Below are positions 17,446-25,398 of a stretch of DNA of 64,000 nucleotides, one piece after another. Each line of letters opens with the position of its first letter. The stretch's first letter is position 1. The notes beneath the pieces were generated by a model. The model made no database searches, was not told the DNA's origin, and saw only the letters and a program-made list of their open reading frames with translations. The translations under genes were made by a program, and so were the position numbers. Location: positions 3,720,001 to 3,784,000 of the forward strand of contig NZ_OZ257126.1 of assembly GCF_965278975.1 (NCBI RefSeq), read 5' to 3'. Source of the DNA: Ferrovibrio sp965278975 (GTDB lineage Bacteria > Pseudomonadota > Alphaproteobacteria > Ferrovibrionales > Ferrovibrionaceae).

Positions 17446-18822
17446 TTATCGCTTGAGATCGATCAGCCGTGACAGCATCTGGTCGGCGGCGGTGATCACC
17501 TGGCTGTTCATGCCATAGGCCTGCTGTGCCTGTACCAGGAAGGTCATCTGCTCCGCGATATCCACGGTGGATTGTTCCACGGTGGCGGTTACAAAGCGGC
17601 CAACGGCGGCGGGATTGTCTGGATCATCGGAATTGCCGTAGATCACATTGCCCGAAGCCGTGGTCGGCTGGAAGGTGGTGTCGTCCAGGCGGTCGAGGCG
17701 GTCCGGCTCGCGGAAATTCGCCAGCGTCACCTGATACAGCGTCTGGGTGCGGCCATTGCCGTAATTGTAGATGATGTGGCCGAGTTCGTTGAACGACACG
17801 TTCTTGAATTCGGCGCCGGGCAGGCCGTCCTGGCTGAAATCGACATTGGTCGGCAGGCCACCCGGCGTGGTGTACTGGGTCAGGCCGGCGGTGGCGGTGG
17901 CGCTGAAGCCGGCATTGAAGGTGCCGAGGTCGAGCGTGATCGGCTGGGCGGCGCCGCCGAATTCCGGGTTCAGCGTGATGGTGGCGGGGCCGCCATCGGT
18001 GGAAGGCGTCAGGGTCAGGCCGGCATCGGCGGTGGCCAGGCTTTGCAGGCGGCCGGCGGCAAAGGGTGGGGCGGTGCCATCGGCGAAGGTGACGGTGACG
18101 GGGCCGAAACTGGTCTGGCCGGTTTCGCCGGCATCGATCTGCAACTGCCACTCATTGGCCGTGGCGCTCTTGGTCCAGGTGACCTGAAGATCGTGCTGGC
18201 CGGTGGTGGCGGTGGAGTTGGGGTCGTAGACCGGGATCGCATAGCGCGATTGCGCGCCGGCGGTGGCATTGGAGGGCAGGTTGGCGGTGAAGGATACCGT
18301 GGTGGTGGGAATGGCCTCGATCGGCGAGTCATCCACCTTCAGCAGTTGCGGCGTGGTGCTGCCGAGCGGGCTGGCCAGCAGGTAATAGCCGTTGGAATTG
18401 ACCAGATAATTGCCGGCATCCATATGGAAATCGCCAAGCCGGGTGAAGTAGGTGGCGCTGTCCACCGTCACGGTGCGGTCGGAGATGCCCCCGGTGGTGG
18501 TGTCGACGATGCTGGTGGGGCGGCCGACCGGGATGAAGCCCTGGCCGGAAACCGCGAAATTGGTGCTCTGGAAGGTCTGCAGATAACCGCCCTGGGCGCG
18601 GTTTTCGAATTTCGCCGATGCCAGCACGCCGCCCTGCTTGGTGCTGTCGATAACCGGGCTTTCGCCGAGCACCTTGTTATGCACCAGATCGGAAAAGGCA
18701 GTGTTCACCACCTTGTAGCCGTTGGTGGTGCTGTTGGCGATGTTGTCCGAGATGTTGCCGACCCAGGTGGCCGCAGCATTGACGCCGGAAACCGCAGTAC
18801 CGAGCGCGCCGAAAAAGGTCAT
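17446..18822 (-). CDS. flgE: Flagellar hook protein FlgE
   Basis: 458 aa. The N-terminal rod/hook signature is clear: GALGTAVSGVNAAATWVGNISDNIANSTTNGYK is represented by ISDNIANSTTNGYKVV near residue 24, and the C-terminus ends with IAEQMTFLVQAQQAYGMNSQ and ITAADQMLSRLIDL, the matching helical D0 part. FlgE monomers polymerise into the extracellular hook joining rod and filament. No other flagellar gene is in the window. A good Shine-Dalgarno (GGAGGCGAT) precedes the ATG, and an RpoN promoter lies upstream, so it is likely a late-class flagellar gene transcribed alone. Confidence 0.95.
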   Translation of the reverse strand: MTFFGALGTAVSGVNAAATWVGNISDNIANSTTNGYKVVNTAFSDLVHNKVLGESPVIDSTKQGGVLASAKFENRAQGGYLQTFQSTNFAVSGQGFIPVGRPTSIVDTTTGGISDRTVTVDSATYFTRLGDFHMDAGNYLVNSNGYYLLASPLGSTTPQLLKVDDSPIEAIPTTTVSFTANLPSNATAGAQSRYAIPVYDPNSTATTGQHDLQVTWTKSATANEWQLQIDAGETGQTSFGPVTVTFADGTAPPFAAGRLQSLATADAGLTLTPSTDGGPATITLNPEFGGAAQPITLDLGTFNAGFSATATAGLTQYTTPGGLPTNVDFSQDGLPGAEFKNVSFNELGHIIYNYGNGRTQTLYQVTLANFREPDRLDRLDDTTFQPTTASGNVIYGNSDDPDNPAAVGRFVTATVEQSTVDIAEQMTFLVQAQQAYGMNSQVITAADQMLSRLIDLKR

Positions 18823-18870
18823 GGTGATCGCCTCCGAACGGGCAAGATGAATCCTGTTGGACCAGAAGGG

Positions 18871-18887
18871 AGCAAGCCGCGTGCCAA
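18871..18887 (-). promoter_or_regulatory. RpoN (sigma-54) -24/-12 promoter of flgE
   Basis: Read on the minus strand, TTGGCACGCGGCTTGCT matches the sigma-54 consensus TGGCACG-N4-TTGCW exactly, with GG and GC 10 bp apart. It sits about 50 bp upstream of the flgE ATG, leaving a leader of roughly 36 nt. Confidence 0.85.
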
Positions 18888-18938
18888 CGCTTAAGTGGCG
18901 GAATTCGTTAATATGGGCTGCCGCCGGGCGGGCCGGCT

Positions 18939-18953
18939 CGGCAAATTTTGCCG
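18939..18953. promoter_or_regulatory. Candidate enhancer palindrome upstream of the flgE promoter
   Basis: CGGCAAA-T-TTTGCCG is a perfect 7+1+7 palindrome about 55-65 bp upstream of the -24 box, where an NtrC-family activator of flagellar genes (FlbD-like) would bind. It is equally positioned to affect the divergent histidine-kinase gene. Assignment to a specific activator is inference. Confidence 0.5.
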
Positions 18954-19019
18954 GGTGAGGGCGGGGGCCGCGGCAATTGTTGCTGCGCTTGCTTTGCTTA
19001 AACGCGGTGGCTGGTGATA

Positions 19020-21293
19020 ATGCGCGCCATCATGGCCGATAGCAGCCTGCACCGTTTGTCCGAAGCCCGCTTCACCCTCACGGGTGAATTCCAGGACGCG
19101 CGCGAGGAGCAGGCTTTCCGGGCCAGCATCCTGGAAGAAGCCCGCGACCTTGGCGTCCTGGTGGCAATCATCGCCACCGGCGTATTCGTGCTGGCCGGCC
19201 TGCGCGACTACTGGTTCTTCGGCTTGACCGAGCCGTTTTACGACCTGGCTTTGCTGCGCCTGCTTGGCCTTGCCGTGGGAACGGCCATCCTGCTGGCGAT
19301 CAGGCGTGCCGCCACTACCGATGCATTGTTCATCTGGATCGGGCTCGGCGAATTGCTGCTCAATCTGCATATCCTGGCCTCATGGTATCTCACCCGTGGC
19401 AACGGTGCGGACATGCCGGTGATCACGCCACCGGCGATCACCATGGCGGCGGTGTTCGGCTATTACCTGGTGATGCCGAATGGCCTGATCGTGGCCATGC
19501 TGAATGCAACGATGCTCTCGCTCGGCTTCCTTGGCTTGTCCGCCACCCTGTTCGGCCATGCGCTGGGCGAGGTCGGGCTGATGGCTTTGCTGCTGCTGGG
19601 CGTCAACGTCACCGGCTTTGTCGGCATGCGCAAGATCAAGCTGGCGCGGCGCCGGGCCTATCTCAGCGCCAAGGCCGCCGAGCGCAGCTTCGCCGAGCGC
19701 GATGCAGCATTGGCGGAATCGCGCCAGCACGAGGCTTACCGCTCCTGGGCGCTGGATGCGTTGCCGATCGGCGTGGCGCTGTTCGATGCCGGGCAGCGGC
19801 TGCATACGGTGAACCAGCGGGCGCTGGAATTGCTGCAATTGCCGTCCGAGGCGGTGCAGCCCGGCACCACGCTGGACGACATGATCCGCCTGCTGGCGCG
19901 GCGGCGCGATTTCGGTGACCTGGGGGCGGAGGATTTCCGCTATCACCTGAACCGCCTGGTGGTCGGCGAGACCAGCAGCCAGGCGGCACGCCACCGCCGC
20001 ACCGGCAAGGTGCTGGATTTCACCGCCGGCAACCTGCCCGATGGCAGCGTCGCCTTTGCCATCACCGATGCCACTGATCGCGATGCCACCGACCGCCGCC
20101 TGCGCCATGCCGTGGAAGTCGCCGGCGATGGCTTTGCCATCTTCGATACCGAGGACAAGGTCTCGATCTGCTCCAGCCGCTTCGCCGCGCTTTATGGCCT
20201 GACGGTGGAGGAGACCCTGGGCAAGGGCTTCGATGAACTGATCGCCATCGGCTATGAGCGCGGCGTGTTCGATCCGGCGGAAAGCCGGGCCGAGGAGGGC
20301 GCGGTGAGCAACGAACGGCTGGACCGCAGCATCCAGGCCGAGCGCACCGCCGATATCCGCACCCGCAGCGGCGAATGGTATCTGGTGCAGGAGCGCGTGA
20401 CGCCATCGGGCGATCTTGTGGTGGTGCGTTCCAACATCACGGCGCGCCGGCGCATGGAGGATGAACTGCGCCGCGCCAAGGACGACGCCGAGCGGGCGCT
20501 GGCGGAGCTGAAGGAAGCCCAGGCCAGCCTGATCCTGGCCGAGAAGATGGCCTCGCTCGGCTCCATGGTTGCGGGCATGAGCCATGAGATTTCGACCCCG
20601 CTGGGCATCGGCGTCTCGGCGGCCTCGCATATGGCAGGTGAACTGGAGAAGCTGGCCGGCCAGGCCAAGGCCGGCAGCATGAACCCGGCGGCGTTGCAGG
20701 ATTTCATCGACAACGCGGTGGAAGCCACCCGCATCATGCAGGGCAACCTGAGCCGCGCCGCCCGCCTGATGCAGGCTTTCAAGCAGGTTTCCGCCGACCA
20801 GACCAACGACACCCAGCGCGCCTTCGATGTCGGCGCCTATCTCCAGGAAGTGTTGCTCAGTCTGGCGCCGGCCCTGCGCCGCACGCCGCACAAGGTGGCG
20901 CTGGATTGCCCCGAGGGTCTGGTGGTGGAGCACCGCCCCGGCGCGCTGAGCCAGATCGTTACCAACCTGGTGATGAATGCCCTGCAGCACGCCTATGAAG
21001 GCCGCAATCAGCCCGGCGTGATCCGGGTGCGGGTGGCGCCGGTGCGCGCCGACCGCATCGCCATCGAGATCAGTGACGATGGCAAGGGCATCCCGCCGGC
21101 GATCCTGCCGCGCATCTTCGACCCGTTCTTCACCACCCGGCGCGGCAGCGGCGGCACCGGCCTGGGCATGCATATCGTCTATAACCTGGTGACCCAGGTG
21201 CTGGCCGGCCATATCACGGTGCAGAGCCGGCCCAATGGCGGCAGCCGCTTCACCATCATCCTGCCCTTGCAGGCGCCCGCCAAGGCGGCGTGA
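19020..21293 (+). CDS. PAS-domain sensor histidine kinase
   Basis: 757 aa from the ATG at 19020 (a GTG at 19014 and an ATG at 19032 are alternatives). The N-terminal part (about 35-210) has several hydrophobic segments forming a membrane sensor, followed by a short coiled coil, two or three PAS-like domains (one around ALPIGVALFDAGQRLHTVNQ, another around GDGFAIFDTEDKVSICSSRF), and the kinase core. The phospho-acceptor is His in AGMSHEISTPLGIG (about residue 522); the ATPase boxes are NLVMNALQHAYEG (N), DDGKGIPP (G1), FFTTRRGSGGTGLGMHIVYN (F/G2). No response regulator lies next to it, so its partner is elsewhere. Confidence 0.92.
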   Translation: MRAIMADSSLHRLSEARFTLTGEFQDAREEQAFRASILEEARDLGVLVAIIATGVFVLAGLRDYWFFGLTEPFYDLALLRLLGLAVGTAILLAIRRAATTDALFIWIGLGELLLNLHILASWYLTRGNGADMPVITPPAITMAAVFGYYLVMPNGLIVAMLNATMLSLGFLGLSATLFGHALGEVGLMALLLLGVNVTGFVGMRKIKLARRRAYLSAKAAERSFAERDAALAESRQHEAYRSWALDALPIGVALFDAGQRLHTVNQRALELLQLPSEAVQPGTTLDDMIRLLARRRDFGDLGAEDFRYHLNRLVVGETSSQAARHRRTGKVLDFTAGNLPDGSVAFAITDATDRDATDRRLRHAVEVAGDGFAIFDTEDKVSICSSRFAALYGLTVEETLGKGFDELIAIGYERGVFDPAESRAEEGAVSNERLDRSIQAERTADIRTRSGEWYLVQERVTPSGDLVVVRSNITARRRMEDELRRAKDDAERALAELKEAQASLILAEKMASLGSMVAGMSHEISTPLGIGVSAASHMAGELEKLAGQAKAGSMNPAALQDFIDNAVEATRIMQGNLSRAARLMQAFKQVSADQTNDTQRAFDVGAYLQEVLLSLAPALRRTPHKVALDCPEGLVVEHRPGALSQIVTNLVMNALQHAYEGRNQPGVIRVRVAPVRADRIAIEISDDGKGIPPAILPRIFDPFFTTRRGSGGTGLGMHIVYNLVTQVLAGHITVQSRPNGGSRFTIILPLQAPAKAA

Positions 21294-21412
21294 AAGCTGG
21301 TTGCTTCAAGCACTTGGCGCCCTAACTGGGCCATACGGGAGGGGCGTGCGGGTTGCGTGGTTGGGCGGCTTCGCCCACACTCCGGCCCGAGCTAGATCCC
21401 AGGGAGTAGACG

Positions 21413-22138
21413 ATGATTGATCTGTATTACTGGCCGACCCCGAACGGGCACAAAGTCACCCTGTTCCTGGAGGAAGCCGGTATCCCCTACACGATCAAGC
21501 CTATCAATATCGGCAAGGGCGAGCAGTTCGCGCCCGACTTCCTGAAGATCGCGCCGAACAACCGCATGCCGGCGATTGTCGATCACCAGCCCGCCGATGG
21601 CGGCGCGGCGGTTTCCGTGTTCGAGTCCGGCGCCATCCTGCAATACCTGGCGGAGAAATACGGCAAGTTCCTGCCCGCCGACCTGCGCGGCCGGGTTACC
21701 TGCACGGAATGGCTGTTCTGGCAGATGGCCGGCCTTGGCCCGATGTGCGGCCAGAACCACCATTTCAATCAATATGCGCCCGAGAAAATCCCCTATGCGA
21801 TGAACCGCTATATAAATGAAACCAATCGTTTGTATGGCGTTCTCAACAAGCAGCTTGAGGGCCGCGCGTTCATCTGCGGCGATGCCTACACGATTGCCGA
21901 TATGGCCTCCTATCCCTGGATCGTGCCGCATGAGCGCCAGGGCCAGAAGCTGGCCGATTTTCCGCATCTGAAGCGCTGGTTCGACAGCATCTGGGCGCGG
22001 CCGGCCACCAAGATCGCCTATGAGAAGGGCAAGGCGATCAACCAGGGTGTGCCGGCAATGACCGAGGATGCCAAGAAGATCCTGTTCGGCCAGACCGCTG
22101 CGGTTGTCACTCAAAGCGATGCTGGGGTGAGGAACTGA
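21413..22138 (+). CDS. Glutathione S-transferase (YfcG/GstB-like)
   Basis: 241 aa with an N-terminal thioredoxin-like GST domain (YYWPTPNGHKVTLFLEEAG, then the cis-Pro region NNRMPAIVD and SGAILQYLAEKYG) and an all-helical C-terminal domain (YTIADMASYPWIVPHERQG). The TPNGHKV start motif is typical of YfcG/YghU-type enzymes that act as disulfide-bond reductases with glutathione. The stop overlaps the next start (TGATG), so this gene leads a coupled operon. Confidence 0.92.
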   Translation: MIDLYYWPTPNGHKVTLFLEEAGIPYTIKPINIGKGEQFAPDFLKIAPNNRMPAIVDHQPADGGAAVSVFESGAILQYLAEKYGKFLPADLRGRVTCTEWLFWQMAGLGPMCGQNHHFNQYAPEKIPYAMNRYINETNRLYGVLNKQLEGRAFICGDAYTIADMASYPWIVPHERQGQKLADFPHLKRWFDSIWARPATKIAYEKGKAINQGVPAMTEDAKKILFGQTAAVVTQSDAGVRN

Positions 22139-22566
22139 TGCCTACTGTCACGCTCGCCACCACCGACGCCCAGATCGCCGCCTGCTTCCCGGTGATCCAT
22201 GAACTGCGGCCGCATCTCAAGGATGCCGCTGAACTCGTTGACCGCGTTCGCCGCCAGGAGCAGGAGGGTTTCCAGCTTGGCTATGTCGAGGAAGCCGGTA
22301 AGCCGGTTGCCTGTATCGGTTTCCGCCGCCAGGAACGCCTGGTGCATGGCCCGCTGATCTATGTCGATGATCTCGCCACGCTGAATGCTGTCCGCTCGAA
22401 GGGCTATGGCGCGGTGATGCTGGATTGGGTGGAGGCACTGGCCAAGGCCGAAGGCCGCAAGGTGGTGGATCTCGATTCCGGCACCCAGCGCACCGATGCC
22501 CACCGCTTCTACTTCCGCCAGCGTTACGCTGTCACCGCCTTCCACTTCCTGAAATATCTCAAATAG
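22138..22566 (+). CDS. GNAT-family N-acetyltransferase
   Basis: 142 aa. The GNAT fold is visible as VACIGFRRQER (strand 4 region), YVDDLATLNAVRSKGYGAVMLDWVE (acetyl-CoA loop, here RSKGYGAV in the R/QxxGxG/A position) and KVVDLDSGTQRTDAHRFYFRQRY. Acceptor unknown. Sandwiched between two GST genes and translationally coupled to the first. Confidence 0.88.
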   Translation: MPTVTLATTDAQIAACFPVIHELRPHLKDAAELVDRVRRQEQEGFQLGYVEEAGKPVACIGFRRQERLVHGPLIYVDDLATLNAVRSKGYGAVMLDWVEALAKAEGRKVVDLDSGTQRTDAHRFYFRQRYAVTAFHFLKYLK

Positions 22567-22576
22567 GATTAACACC

Positions 22577-23203
22577 GTGATCGACTTCTACACCTGGGGC
22601 ACACCCAATGGCCGCAAGGTTTCCATCATGCTGGAAGAAGCTGGCATCAAGTATCAGGTATTCCCGGTAAACATTACCAAGGACGAGCAATTCGCCCCGG
22701 ACTTCTTGGCCGTGAATCCGAACAACAAGATCCCCTGCATCGTCGACCATGCGCCGCCGGCAGCTTACGGCAGCGAACCCTATGCAGTGATCGAGTCCGG
22801 CGCCATCCTGATCTACCTGGCGGAAAAAAGCGGTCAGTTCCTGCCCCAGGACGCCCGGGCGCGCGGCCAGGCGCTGCAATGGCTGATGTGGCAGATGGGC
22901 GGCTTTGGCCCGATGCTGGGCCAGACGCATCATTTCGTCCGCTTCGCCAAGGAGAAGGTGCCCTACGCCATCGACCGGTTCAGCACAGAGACCAAGCGGC
23001 TCTATGGTGTGCTGAACGGCCATCTCGGCAAGAACGAGTATCTTGCCGGCAAGGACTACTCGATCGCCGACATGGCCACCCATCCCTGGGCCGGGCGCCA
23101 TGAATGGCATGGCATCGACCTGGCGGATTTACCGCATGTGAAGCGCTGGTTCGACGCCATCGCTGCCCGCCCGGCGGTGCAGCGCGGCTACGACGTGCCG
23201 TAA
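22577..23203 (+). CDS. Glutathione S-transferase (YfcG/GstB-like), second paralogue
   Basis: 208 aa with a GTG start at 22577, clearly paralogous to the GST at 21413: YTWGTPNGRKVSIMLEEAG, FAPDFLAVNPNNKIPCIVD, ESGAILIYLAEKSG and YSIADMATHPWAGRHEWHG align one-to-one. It is the shorter form. Two near-copies within one operon suggest a local duplication followed by divergence, with the GNAT gene between them. Confidence 0.92.
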   Translation: MIDFYTWGTPNGRKVSIMLEEAGIKYQVFPVNITKDEQFAPDFLAVNPNNKIPCIVDHAPPAAYGSEPYAVIESGAILIYLAEKSGQFLPQDARARGQALQWLMWQMGGFGPMLGQTHHFVRFAKEKVPYAIDRFSTETKRLYGVLNGHLGKNEYLAGKDYSIADMATHPWAGRHEWHGIDLADLPHVKRWFDAIAARPAVQRGYDVP

Positions 23204-23227
23204 GCAGCGAAGCAAGGCGGGCAGGGC

Positions 23228-23875
23228 ATGGTAACGCCGCTCAGGCTCAGTGTCTGGTTCGATTACGCCAGTCCCTATTCCTATCTCGCGGTGTCGCGGG
23301 TGGAGGGGCTGGTGGCGTCGCTTGTCGAGAATGGCCAAGCTATCGAGATCGACTGGCGGCCGTTTCTGCTTGGCCCGATCTTCCAGCGCCGTTCGGCCAA
23401 TCCCAGCCCGTTCCAGGATGTCTCGCCCTCCGAGCGCGGCTACCGCTGGCGCGACGTCGCCCGCCATGCCGCGCTCTACGGCATCCCCTGGGCCTTGCCG
23501 ACACGCTATCCGCCGATGGGCCTGAATGCGGCCCGGCTTACCCTGGTGGCGCTGGAAGAGGGCTGGGGGCGGGACCTGATCCGTGCCGCTTACTCGGCGG
23601 CGTTTGCCGAGGACCGCGACATTGCCGATCCGCAGGTGCTGCACGCGCTTGCCGCCAGCCTGGGCCGCGATGGCGATGCCGCCTTGCGCAAGGCGCAGGG
23701 CGAGCGGGTGAAGATCCAACTTACCCAGCAGGTCGAGACCGCGATCAATGGCGGCCTGTTCGGCGCGCCGAGCTTCGTGGTCGGTGCCGGGGCCGAGGGC
23801 ACCGGCGGCGAAGTATTCTGGGGCAATGACCGCCTGGAACAGGCGCTGACCTGGGCCGAGAAGCCATGGCTCTAG
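23228..23875 (+). CDS. 2-hydroxychromene-2-carboxylate isomerase-like protein (DsbA-fold, GST kappa relative)
   Basis: 215 aa of the DsbA-like/GST-kappa fold: LSVWFDYASPYSYLAVSRVE at the N-terminus with Ser in the position of the catalytic residue, IDWRPFLLGPIFQR, and a late GGLFGAPSFVVG block containing the cis-Pro. HCCA isomerase uses glutathione in naphthalene/aromatic degradation, but many family members have no known substrate. Its place after two GST genes supports a glutathione-linked role. Overlaps the next gene by 10 bp. Confidence 0.88.
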   Translation: MVTPLRLSVWFDYASPYSYLAVSRVEGLVASLVENGQAIEIDWRPFLLGPIFQRRSANPSPFQDVSPSERGYRWRDVARHAALYGIPWALPTRYPPMGLNAARLTLVALEEGWGRDLIRAAYSAAFAEDRDIADPQVLHALAASLGRDGDAALRKAQGERVKIQLTQQVETAINGGLFGAPSFVVGAGAEGTGGEVFWGNDRLEQALTWAEKPWL

Positions 23876-24363
23876 ACGATAACGCTTCCGTACAGCGGGT
23901 GCGCCTGGCGCTGGAGACCCATGCGCCGGGTGCGGGCAGCCGCATCATCGCGCTTTCCGACAGCGCACGAACTGCTGCTGAAGCAGCGGCGGGTCTCGGC
24001 TGCGAGGTCGGCGCCATCGTCAAGTCGCTGGTATTCGACTCTGGCGGCAAGGCGGTGATGGCCCTGGTGGCCGGCGACCGGATGTGTGACACGGCAGCAC
24101 TTGGCCGCGCCTTGGGGCTGGAGAAGGCGCCGAAGCGCGCCTCTGCCGATCTGGTGCGGGAAGCCACCGGCTTCGCCATCGGTGGCGTTTCGCCCTTCGG
24201 CCATCCCGGCAAACTGCCCATGGCGATTGATGCCTCGCTGTCGCGATTCGAGCTGATCCATGCGGCGGCAGGCCACCCCCACGCGGTTTTCCCGCTCAGC
24301 TATGCCGAATTGCTGGCCTGGACCGGCGGGTTGCCGGTGGCAGATTTGGCGCCGAGCGCCTGA
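23866..24363 (+). CDS. YbaK/EbsC-type aminoacyl-tRNA deacylase
   Basis: 165 aa YbaK/ProX-like domain: TAAEAAAGLGCEVGAIVKSLVF with the conserved Lys, ALVAGDRMCD, and EATGFAIGGVSPFGH, the canonical signature block. These enzymes remove mischarged amino acids such as Cys or Ala from tRNA(Pro). Last gene of the GST cluster, overlapping the previous stop; it ends 38 bp before the prophage attachment repeat. Confidence 0.92.
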   Translation: MALDDNASVQRVRLALETHAPGAGSRIIALSDSARTAAEAAAGLGCEVGAIVKSLVFDSGGKAVMALVAGDRMCDTAALGRALGLEKAPKRASADLVREATGFAIGGVSPFGHPGKLPMAIDASLSRFELIHAAAGHPHAVFPLSYAELLAWTGGLPVADLAPSA

Positions 24364-24401
24364 GATTCCAGGCGCGGTCAGGCTCTCAGTTTATTGAAAA
24401 T

Positions 24402-24475
24402 AAAAGGAAAGTGGCGGAGGGGATGGGATTCGAACCCACGGTACAGGTTTACCCTGTACAACGGTTTAGCAAACC
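24402..24475. repeat. attL core (74 bp, copy of tRNA-Ser 3' half)
   Basis: Identical to 59743-59816. It begins in the A-rich flank just downstream of the tRNA and ends in the anticodon stem. The flank further out (TTATTGAAAAT) also matches except for one inserted G on the right side. Confidence 0.93.
24412..24475 (-). pseudogene. tRNA-Ser(GCT) 3' remnant at attL
   Basis: On the minus strand this is the anticodon loop (GCT), variable arm, T arm, acceptor 3' strand and CCA of the tRNA-Ser that is intact at 59753-59845. The original 5' half was displaced when the prophage inserted. The phage DNA that now joins it (24476-24503) has a D-arm-like sequence but cannot pair in the acceptor stem. Confidence 0.85.
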
Positions 24476-24502
24476 CACTGCTGCCCAATTAGATCAAAGC
24501 GC

Positions 24503-24555
24503 CGTTCAACAAATCGCTCCCAAAAACAGTATGGATTTAGTCGGCCTGTTGAACG
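24503..24555. promoter_or_regulatory. Candidate integrase arm-type sites, left end
   Basis: Two copies of the 8-mer GTTGAACG: minus strand at 24503-24510 and plus strand at 24548-24555. The second continues as GTTGAACGCGC, matching the sites on the right end (59641-59682). Confidence 0.5.
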
Positions 24556-24608
24556 CGCACCACCCAGGAATACGCTCCTGTTGCAAATATTGTTCTTATT
24601 TGGTTCTA

Positions 24609-24953
24609 ATGCCGGCGATGCCGGACCTTGTGCGCTACATCTCGGATGCGATCCGCCATAGCATCGGCTTTCAGGCTGAATGCTTCCGCTGTCACCACGT
24701 CCAGGTGCTGGATATGCGGGCGCTCGCCGAGCATTGCGGCCCAGAGAAATCCATCCGCTGGCTCCGCCGCAAACTGAAATGCAATCGCTGCGGCGCGAAG
24801 CATGGCGAACTGGAGCTATGGCCGATCCGGCAGCCGCCGGCCGGGCCAATCGGTGGCGCGTTCGGCGGGGCCTATGATGATGCTGCGGAGATTCCGCGCC
24901 GCCTGGAGGCGCTTTCAGGGCCGATACAGGGCCGCAAGAACGGCCGGCGCTAG
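24609..24953 (+). CDS. Zinc-ribbon hypothetical protein (possible moron)
   Basis: 114 aa from the ATG at 24609 (24618 is an alternative). Two Cys pairs, CFRCHH and CNRCGAKHG, about 40 residues apart, look like a zinc ribbon, with an intervening basic helix (SIRWLRRKLKC). The Gly/Pro-rich tail is likely disordered. It is the only plus-strand gene at the left end, facing into the late operon, a typical position for an independently expressed lysogenic gene. The longer open frame back to 24411 is tRNA antisense and is not believed. Confidence 0.65.
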   Translation: MPAMPDLVRYISDAIRHSIGFQAECFRCHHVQVLDMRALAEHCGPEKSIRWLRRKLKCNRCGAKHGELELWPIRQPPAGPIGGAFGGAYDDAAEIPRRLEALSGPIQGRKNGRR

Positions 24954-25393
24954 GAGAGCCAGAGTGCGGCTTCCGCCTCGCGACGGGCCACCAGGCCAGG
25001 CAGGCGCTGCCCGCCGCCATAGACCCATTTGCGCAGCTCCGCCGGCACCGCCTCAAAGTCACCCCGGTTGATCAGCGCCCGCATGGTGGAGCCGCGCAGG
25101 CGGCCGGAGCCGAGGTTGAAGGTCCAGCTCGTCAGCGCATCGAGCTGCCCAGCCGAGAGCGCCGGCCGGATCAGGCCCAGCACGGCGGCACGCGCCAGCG
25201 CCAGATCGCCATCGAGCCAGACTTCGCCCTGGGCTTCATCGGCCAGCGGCTGATCCTGCCGGCAGAGATGACCCCAGGCGATGGTCCAATAGCCGGCAGG
25301 GCAGAGATACGGCGCCGCCATCACCGGCAGGCGATGGCGGACGCGCTTATGAAAGCCCTCGGCATACTTCACCAGATCGACCAGCACGCCCAT
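24950..25393 (-). CDS. Endolysin, GH24 lysozyme
   Basis: 147 aa from the ATG at 25393 (MGVLVDLVKYAEGFH); upstream codons belong to the overlapping neighbour. T4/P22-type lysozyme signature: catalytic Glu in KYAEGFH, then YLCPAGYWTIAWGH, where C-x5-T-x-G-x-GH takes the position of the E-D-T triad with Cys replacing Asp, and later LTSWTFNLGSGRLRGSTM. It cleaves the glycan strands of peptidoglycan at the end of infection. No signal-anchor segment is seen, so it should need a holin, probably one of the two membrane proteins just upstream. Confidence 0.9.
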   Translation of the reverse strand: MGVLVDLVKYAEGFHKRVRHRLPVMAAPYLCPAGYWTIAWGHLCRQDQPLADEAQGEVWLDGDLALARAAVLGLIRPALSAGQLDALTSWTFNLGSGRLRGSTMRALINRGDFEAVPAELRKWVYGGGQRLPGLVARREAEAALWLS

Positions 25394-25398
25394 GCTGC

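Noticed and set aside
24411..24608. Open frame starting MAEGMGFEPTVQVYPVQ at the left junction, also at 59770-59919
   Set aside because: It is antisense to the tRNA-Ser gene; this peptide is a well-known spurious annotation. The real gene starts at 24609.
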